Part shown: piece after piece, positions 25,266 through 29,595 of the stretch
How the letters are laid out: each line of letters starts with the position of its first letter
How positions within the stretch are numbered: the first letter of the stretch is position 1
Assembly: GCA_030690405.1 (NCBI GenBank)
Contig: JAUYGU010000053.1
Location: 1-29,595 of the forward strand
Direction: 5' to 3'
Origin: Dehalococcoidia bacterium
GTDB lineage: Bacteria > Chloroflexota > Dehalococcoidia > SM23-28-2 > RBG-16-64-32
DNA length: 29,595 nt
Translations under genes and position numbers: made by a program
The notes under the pieces: generated by a model
The model's database searches: none
What the model was told of the DNA's origin: nothing
The model's input: the letters and a program-made list of their open reading frames with translations, nothing else

Positions 25266-25739
25266 ATGCCCGTTGACAGCGAAACCGTCCCCGTGGGCTC
25301 GCAGGCGCCGGACTTCACCCTCACCTCCATCCAGGGCGAGGAGGTCACGCTTGCCGGCTACCGCGGCCGCAACGTCGTCCTGGTCTTCCTGCGGGGGTTC
25401 CAGTGACCGTTCTGCCGCCGGCACCTCTCGCAGTTGCGGGACGGCATCGAGGAGTTCCAGCGGCGGGACGCGCAGCTGCTGGCCATAGCGCCGGACACGC
25501 TGGAGCACGCCCGGGAGTTCTTCCAGCGGCACGATATCCCCTTCCCCTGCCTTCCCGACCCGGACCGGCAGGTTTACCGCCAGTACGACGTCAAGAGCGC
25601 GATGGTCTCGCTGGGGCAGCGGCCGGGGCTGTTCATCGTAGACCGGGAGGGCGTGGTGCGCTACGCTCACCTCGGATGGCAGCAGTGGGAGATCCCTTCG
25701 ATCGAGGAGACGCTGCGGGAGTTGGACGCCCTGGGTTGA
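25266..25739 (+). CDS. Peroxiredoxin-like selenoprotein (UGA at codon 47 read as Sec)
   Basis: 157 residues if TGA 25404-25406 is read as selenocysteine. Upstream: GSQAPDFTLTSIQGEEVTLA and VVLVFLRGFQ. Then U-PFC-RRHL, exactly at the CxxC position of AhpC/TSA-type peroxiredoxin-like proteins. Downstream, still in frame: LLAIAPDTLEHAREFF, PDRQVYRQYD and GLFIVDREGVVRYAH. Homology on both sides of one UGA located at the redox Cys is the classic selenoprotein pattern. A SECIS-like hairpin follows (25413-25446). It should reduce peroxides or disulfides. A point mutation of a Cys codon (TGC/TGT to TGA) in a pseudogene is the main alternative. The ATG follows the divergent ArsA-like start by 113 bp. 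Confidence 0.85.
25413..25446 (+). promoter_or_regulatory. Candidate bacterial SECIS element
   Basis: TGCCG (25413-25417) pairs with CGGCA (25442-25446), and CTCGC (25427-25431) with GCGGG (25436-25440) around an AGTT loop, about 26 nt after the UGA. Distance and the G in the small loop fit SelB-binding hairpins; the 9-nt bulge on one side is imperfect. Confidence 0.5.
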
Positions 25740-25757
25740 GGGCCTGAGGAGGAGAAC

Positions 25758-26573
25758 ATGGACGGTCTGCTATCGTCGCTATTACCGAGGCTGCCGATTG
25801 GTGGCCCGCGCATCGCCGTTCTCGAGGTGTACGGCACGCTGGGGCCCATGATCCGCGGCCCGGAGTTCGTGCGCACCCTCTCAGCGCTCGCCCAGGACTC
25901 GCGCGTCCGCTCCGTCGTGATCGACGTCGACTCGCCGGGCGGCTCGGCCCCCGTCGCCGACTCGATATACCGCGCGCTGCGTCACCTCTCCGCCCGCAAG
26001 CCCACGCTCGCCTACATCCGCGGCGCCGGCCTCTCCGGCGGCTACCTGATCGCCTGCGGCGCCTCGAAGGTGGTGGCCCTCCCGACGGCGCTGGTCGGCT
26101 CCATCGGCGTCATCCTCGTCCGGCCGGTCGTCCAGGAGCTGATGGAGCGCATTGGCGTCAAGATGATCATCACCAAGGAGGGCCGGCTGAAGGACATGTT
26201 CCAGCCGTTCCGCGAACCGACCGACGAGGAGCAAGAGAAGGTGCAGGCGCTCACCGCCGAGATATACGAGTGGTTTGTGGACGCCGTCGCGACCTCGCGG
26301 CGGCTCGACCCGAAGGTCGTACGGGAGTACGCCACCGGCGAGATGTTCTCGGCGACGAAAGCGCGGGAGATGGGGCTGATCGACGAGCTTGGTGACTGGG
26401 AGACGGTGCTGGACATGGCCAGCGAGATGGGGCGGGTGCCGCGCCGGCTCCAGTACGTCAGGCCGCGGCGGCCGCTGCTTGAGCGTCTGATGGCGCGCGG
26501 CGGCGCCTCGCTGGCGGGAGCCGTGGCGGCGGAGCTGGAGTCGCGCCTGGCGCCGCGACTGGAGCTGCGGTAG
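25758..26573 (+). CDS. sppA: SppA-type signal-peptide peptidase / S49 protease
   Basis: 271 residues, the short single-domain form as in Bacillus. Catalytic Ser93 in GLSGGYLIA and Lys145 in GRLKDMF, 52 residues apart, as in the Ser/Lys dyad of B. subtilis SppA. VIDVDSPGGS and LVGSIGVI are also typical. No clear N-terminal membrane helix is seen, so it may be cytoplasmic or peripheral. AGGAGGA precedes the ATG by 4 nt. It begins 18 nt after the selenoprotein stop, so they are probably one operon. Confidence 0.93.
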   Translation: MDGLLSSLLPRLPIGGPRIAVLEVYGTLGPMIRGPEFVRTLSALAQDSRVRSVVIDVDSPGGSAPVADSIYRALRHLSARKPTLAYIRGAGLSGGYLIACGASKVVALPTALVGSIGVILVRPVVQELMERIGVKMIITKEGRLKDMFQPFREPTDEEQEKVQALTAEIYEWFVDAVATSRRLDPKVVREYATGEMFSATKAREMGLIDELGDWETVLDMASEMGRVPRRLQYVRPRRPLLERLMARGGASLAGAVAAELESRLAPRLELR

Positions 26574-26598
26574 CCTAGCGCCGCCCGAGCGCCCAGAC
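26559..26598. repeat. About 41-bp direct repeat, left boundary of a two-gene cassette
   Basis: Matches 27522-27562 at 39 of 41 positions (one mismatch, one indel). It contains the last five codons of sppA and, on the other strand, a remnant of the creatininase-gene 3' end (VWAL-GRR-stop). Confidence 0.8.
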
Positions 26599-26623
26599 GC
26601 GATTGAGCCAGACCGGAGGTACG

Positions 26624-26932
26624 TTGCACCGATTTCTTGAACTCTGGGGTCGACAGGTAGCGATTCTCGGCGGCCTGCTGTGGACTGGCTCATGGCTACT
26701 GAATGTCAGTCTCACGGATTCCTCCGGCGAAGGGACGCGCCTCGGTTTCACGGAGGGTAACGCCCGGTCAATCCTTAACCCTGCGATCCTGTTGATCATC
26801 ATCGGCGTACTGGCGTTCCAACGCGTCGGCGCGGCCGTGATGGCGCCCGTAGCCAGGTTGCTGGGATACCGTGCGCGCTACGAGAAGTACAGCGGGGGCG
26901 CGGCAAGAGTAGACATCACGCAGAGGAGGTAA
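26624..26932 (+). CDS. Small two-helix membrane protein sharing its tail with the next gene
   Basis: 102 residues from a TTG at 26624 with GGAGG 4 nt upstream; a TTG at 26603 is possible but has no ribosome site. Hydrophobic segments at about 11-30 (VAILGGLLWTGSWLLNVSL) and 54-72 (LNPAILLIIIGVLAF). The end (ARLLGYRARYEKYSGG) is nearly identical to that of the cupin protein (GRLLGYRARYEKYSGP), in DNA as well, so part of the gene was duplicated. Function unknown. Confidence 0.7.
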   Translation: MHRFLELWGRQVAILGGLLWTGSWLLNVSLTDSSGEGTRLGFTEGNARSILNPAILLIIIGVLAFQRVGAAVMAPVARLLGYRARYEKYSGGAARVDITQRR

Positions 26933-26937
26933 GGCAC

Positions 26938-27483
26938 ATGGCAACAGTTGGCGACGTGATCGAGATCCCGCGAACGGGTGAGAAGTTCGTCTTCTTGAGG
27001 CGCGCGCGAGACACCCAGGGTGAGGTGTTTGAGATTGAGTTCTTCGTGCGCGAGTTCGCGCTGGTGGCAGCGCGGCCGCACATCCATGCGACGACCGAAG
27101 AGCGGGTGGAACTGATCGCGGGCACGGCGCGCGTGCGGATGGGTCGGGAGGAACAGATCGTGGGGCCCGGCGAGGCGGTGGTCATTCCGGCGGGCATGGT
27201 GCACTTTCTCCGAAGGGAGGGGGAAGAGTTCTTGCACTTTCGCCTTCAGATGCGGCCCCCGATGAAGGCGGCAACGTTGTTCGAGACGCTCATCGGCCTC
27301 CACCTGGATGGGAAGAACCTTACGAACCCGCTCCAGGCGATGGTTCTGGCCAGCGAGCACACCACTTACCTTGGCGGCCTCCCGATCTGGCTGCAGAAGC
27401 CGGCTATCGCGGTGGGAGCGGCGATCGGGCGGCTGCTGGGTTACCGGGCGCGGTACGAGAAGTACAGCGGCCCAGCGGATTAA
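26938..27483 (+). CDS. Cupin-domain protein
   Basis: 181 residues. AGGAGG lies just upstream of the ATG, 5 nt after the previous stop. Single cupin barrel at about 28-105 with metal-ligand candidates His48, His50, Glu54/55 and His89 (RPHIHATTEE ... PAGMVHF). A hydrophobic C-terminal stretch (about 150-165) and the LLGYRARYEKYSG tail follow. It may bind a small ligand or have oxygenase activity; nothing more can be said. With the upstream membrane protein it forms a cassette between two 41-bp repeats. Confidence 0.85.
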   Translation: MATVGDVIEIPRTGEKFVFLRRARDTQGEVFEIEFFVREFALVAARPHIHATTEERVELIAGTARVRMGREEQIVGPGEAVVIPAGMVHFLRREGEEFLHFRLQMRPPMKAATLFETLIGLHLDGKNLTNPLQAMVLASEHTTYLGGLPIWLQKPAIAVGAAIGRLLGYRARYEKYSGPAD

Positions 27484-27521
27484 CGGAAGGCTGGGATGAC
27501 CTTCGTCGCGAAGCGGCGCGG

Positions 27522-27562
27522 CTGGAGCTGCGGTAGCCCTAGCGCCGCCGGAGCGCCCAGAC
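27522..27562. repeat. About 41-bp direct repeat, right boundary of a two-gene cassette
   Basis: Second copy of 26559-26598. It contains the true creatininase-gene 3' end (minus strand) and a remnant of the sppA 3' end (LELR-stop) that belongs to no gene here. Confidence 0.8.
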
Positions 27563-28567
27563 AAGGCCGGCGGCGCCCACCGCCACGGCGGAGAGAAGCC
27601 CCAGCCGCTGCCAGAACCCCGGCTGGATTATCGTCGGCTCCGAGGCGATGGACCGCACCTCCTCGGCTGACAGCTCGCCGCTGGCGACCTTCTCCACGTA
27701 ATCCAGGCAGCCCTGGACCATCGTCTCGCGGATAGCGTGGCCCAGCTCGGCAGAGCCGGCCGAGGGGTCGCCCTGGTAGGTGACGGGCTCGCCACCGTAG
27801 CCGTAGCGGGCGTTCAGCATCCAGCCCACGCCTCCGGCCAGGCTGTTCGATATCTCCCGGAAGCGCTCCGAGCGGCCGCCGAACAGCGGCGCCACCGCCC
27901 TGCCGGCGACGGCCAGCGGCCCGAACGCGGGCGGGCCCAGCTGCTCCAGCTCGCGGTAGGTACCGTCCACCTGCTCCGGCCGCTCCGCCAGGGCGAACGA
28001 CGTCTCCATCGTGCCAGCGTGCTCGCCGTGGAGTAAGCCCTGGCGCTCACCGTCCGTCAGCGGCCGCCCGAGGTTTGCCTCGAGCTGCTCGTGGCGGCCG
28101 CCGGCGACGATGCCGTAGAGCACGGCGATGGAGGGCGAGAACATCTCGATGTCGTGGCGGCGGCTGACGGCGCGACAGGCGGCCTCCAGGGCGGCGGCGT
28201 GGCGGGGGCCGCCGTGGCCGTTGGTAACGACGGCGTAGCCGAAGCCGGCCTGCGCCAGCGAGGCGCCGTGCGCCAGGAGGGCGCGGTAGACCGTCTGCTG
28301 GGTGCCGTCCATGGAGCCCGGCAGGGGCAGCTCGTCGGTGCCCAGGGGGATGTGCGGATAGAGTACGACCGTCCAGTCCGGGCGCGCCTCGGCGAAGCGG
28401 CGGGCGGTCTCTTCGGCCATCCAGCGGGCCATGAACATATCCATCCCCAGGGGCAGATGAGGGCCGTGGACCTCAAGGGCGCTGGCGGAGAGGAAGGCGA
28501 TGGAGCGGTCCCTCCGCAGGCGCTGGACATCCGTGTAGGTGATCTCCTGGGCCTGGAGCAGAGCCAT
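27539..28567 (-). CDS. Creatininase-family amidohydrolase with C-terminal membrane anchor
   Basis: 342 residues. The metal-site motifs of the creatininase fold are present: Glu32, His34 and Asp43 in ALEVHGPHLPLGMD, His118 in TNGHGG, and Glu188 in HAGTMETS. The last 25 residues form a hydrophobic helix plus RRR (LGLLSAVAVGAAGLVWALRRR), a tail anchor that is not usual in the family. Relatives act on creatinine, formylated intermediates or mycofactocin peptides; no partner gene indicates which one. AAGGAGGT is 5 nt before the ATG. Confidence 0.9.
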   Translation of the reverse strand: MALLQAQEITYTDVQRLRRDRSIAFLSASALEVHGPHLPLGMDMFMARWMAEETARRFAEARPDWTVVLYPHIPLGTDELPLPGSMDGTQQTVYRALLAHGASLAQAGFGYAVVTNGHGGPRHAAALEAACRAVSRRHDIEMFSPSIAVLYGIVAGGRHEQLEANLGRPLTDGERQGLLHGEHAGTMETSFALAERPEQVDGTYRELEQLGPPAFGPLAVAGRAVAPLFGGRSERFREISNSLAGGVGWMLNARYGYGGEPVTYQGDPSAGSAELGHAIRETMVQGCLDYVEKVASGELSAEEVRSIASEPTIIQPGFWQRLGLLSAVAVGAAGLVWALRRR

Positions 28568-28637
28568 GGCGGACCTCCTTTCGCGGCGATGGTGCGCAGG
28601 GCCGCCCCCCGGCCAGAGCGAACGGAACGGGCGGCTG

Positions 28638-29087
28638 CTAGGCGAACGTCGTGTCGATCTTGGCGGAGGAGTCGAAGAGGTGCTGGAACGACTGGTTGAA
28701 CCGGTAGAAGGCGTCGCGCCGGTAGCCGTCGCGGGAGCGTGCGAACCCCTCCGGGTCCTCCAGGTCGATCGTGTTCAGCGTGTGGTGGAGGTCGGCCTTG
28801 CCGTTCGCCTTGATGTTCTGCAGCAGCTCCTGCCAGCGGTCGAAGGTGAGCTCCAGCCAGAAGTCGGAGTCCTCGGCCCCGCTCTCGGAGACCTCCTTCA
28901 CGTCGAGCACCTCGAACGCCTCGAAGGTGAGGAGGAAGAACTTCTGGCGGTCGGGCACTTTGAGGCCGACGACGGCGTCGCAGGTGCCGATCCGCTTGTA
29001 CACGTCGTCGGCGTTGATGATATCGCGGAGGGCCTGGAGCCACTCGAGGGAGGGGAACGTGGCCTTCACCTTGGTTTCCTGTGCCAT
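28638..29087 (-). CDS. SCP2-like lipid-binding domain protein (tentative)
   Basis: 149 residues, AAGGAG 7 nt upstream. The middle (AVVGLKVPDRQKFFLLTFEAF, then FWLELTFDRWQELL, NIKANGKADL) has the strand-helix order of SCP2 sterol-carrier domains. HTLNTIDLEDPEGFARSRDG at the end is distinctive but unfamiliar. No signal peptide. It lies 25 nt after the ferritin-like gene, so they are probably co-transcribed. The assignment is weak. Confidence 0.65.
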   Translation of the reverse strand: MAQETKVKATFPSLEWLQALRDIINADDVYKRIGTCDAVVGLKVPDRQKFFLLTFEAFEVLDVKEVSESGAEDSDFWLELTFDRWQELLQNIKANGKADLHHTLNTIDLEDPEGFARSRDGYRRDAFYRFNQSFQHLFDSSAKIDTTFA

Positions 29088-29112
29088 GACGAACTCCTTC
29101 TAACTAGCGGTC

Positions 29113-29595
29113 CTAGGCCGCCTGGGCGACCGGCTCCTCGACGTACTTCTTGAGCAGCGGGTGTATCCGCTCGCGGCGTTCCGGCAGGCCGGCCGCGGCC
29201 AGCCGCGCCAGGTAATCGCGCACCCAGCGCCGCTTGAAGTACTCAAGCTTGCGGACGCCGTCCAGTATCTGCTCCCTGGCGACGCCGCCGCCCAGGAGGA
29301 TGATCAGCGCCTCCCGCAACGGGGTGTCCTTCTCCTCATCGTATACCATCACGGCCTCCGCCTTGTTCAGGTAGGAGTGCACCTCCTCGCGCCTGTCCAG
29401 GTTGCGCGACAGGAAGTACTTCAGGTGCTGGGCGCCGTAGGCGAGCTGGCGGCCGACGTCCTGCATGCAGAGGCGGAAGATCAGGGACTCCGCCTCATTG
29501 TGGGCGACATACTCGCCGACCTGGTACAGCCCCATGAGCCAGCTGTTGGAGAGGATGTGAAGGACTGTGGAGGTCTCTGTCCAGCCGCGGGCGTC
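29113..29595 (-). CDS. Ferritin-like helical protein, partial (5' end outside window)
   Basis: The frame is open to the right edge; 160 residues are visible. The 20 codons before the first internal Met (29535) are coding (WTETSTVLHILSNSW), so the start lies outside. NEAESLIFRLCMQDVGRQLA and GAQHLKYFL have the Glu, Asp/Glu and His spacing of di-iron ferritin-like or AurF-like oxygenases. The rest is helical and charged. Family assignment is tentative. Confidence 0.65.
   Translation of the reverse strand, partial: DARGWTETSTVLHILSNSWLMGLYQVGEYVAHNEAESLIFRLCMQDVGRQLAYGAQHLKYFLSRNLDRREEVHSYLNKAEAVMVYDEEKDTPLREALIILLGGGVAREQILDGVRKLEYFKRRWVRDYLARLAAAGLPERRERIHPLLKKYVEEPVAQAA

Noticed and set aside
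25404..25406. In-frame TGA read as a simple nonsense mutation
   Set aside because: It falls exactly at the redox-Cys position of a UxxC motif, with coding homology on both sides and a hairpin downstream, so Sec is the better explanation.

Overview
This is a GC-rich bacterial chromosome segment. Gene content suggests Chloroflexota, perhaps a Dehalococcoidia-like lineage, but that is inference; no rRNA or other phylogenetic marker is present. Recognisable housekeeping-type promoters have the form TTGAC(A/G), 17 bp, TANNNT. Genes are compact, with 1-4 nt stop/start overlaps and GGAGG-type ribosome sites.

Layout. (1) 2-3933: the end of a HerA-like DNA-pumping ATPase, then overlapping sbcD and sbcC (DNA end processing). 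(2) 4019-8532: a signalling block with an OmpR-type regulator lacking the phospho-acceptor Asp, four CTWWAC boxes at exact 11-bp spacing, a small ECF-like sigma factor, a membrane GGDEF/HD-GYP protein, a convergent GAF-GGDEF cyclase and a small membrane protein. (3) 8619-9272: a strong promoter, a c-di-AMP (ydaO/yuaA-type) riboswitch with a terminator/antiterminator, and two tiny genes (zinc ribbon and single-pass membrane peptide). (4) 9328-12296: a membrane-anchored alpha/beta hydrolase, thiE, and an AT-richer GIY-YIG nuclease gene. (5) 12433-17390, minus strand: a thiamine operon under a TPP riboswitch, thiC-thiG-tenI-thiS-thiO, in which thiS is fused in frame to a YdcZ/DUF606 transporter; thiD follows at 17590-18381. 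A candidate small RNA lies between the two. (6) 18471-21746: a Cu/Zn-SOD-like exported protein between direct repeats, yjbQ, a sirtuin and a CaiB/BaiF CoA-transferase. (7) 21774-25152: an ECF sigma factor, a winged-helix regulator, a DUF7064/AttH-like protein and an ArsA-like protein lacking the P-loop Lys. (8) 25266-29595: a peroxiredoxin-like selenoprotein (in-frame UGA in a UxxC motif), an SppA-type protease, a membrane-protein/cupin cassette bounded by 41-bp repeats, a C-terminally anchored creatininase-family amidohydrolase, an SCP2-like protein and a partial ferritin-like gene.

How they work together. The thiamine genes cover pyrimidine synthesis (ThiC, ThiD), thiazole synthesis (ThiG, ThiS, ThiO, TenI) and coupling (ThiE, possibly YjbQ); thiF and thiL are not in the window. 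The c-di-GMP enzymes and the c-di-AMP riboswitch are within 4 kb of each other, so two nucleotide second messengers meet here. The most unusual points are the ThiS-transporter fusion, the c-di-AMP riboswitch over two uncharacterised mini-genes, the Sec-containing peroxiredoxin, the 11-bp-phased operator and the repeat-flanked cassettes.
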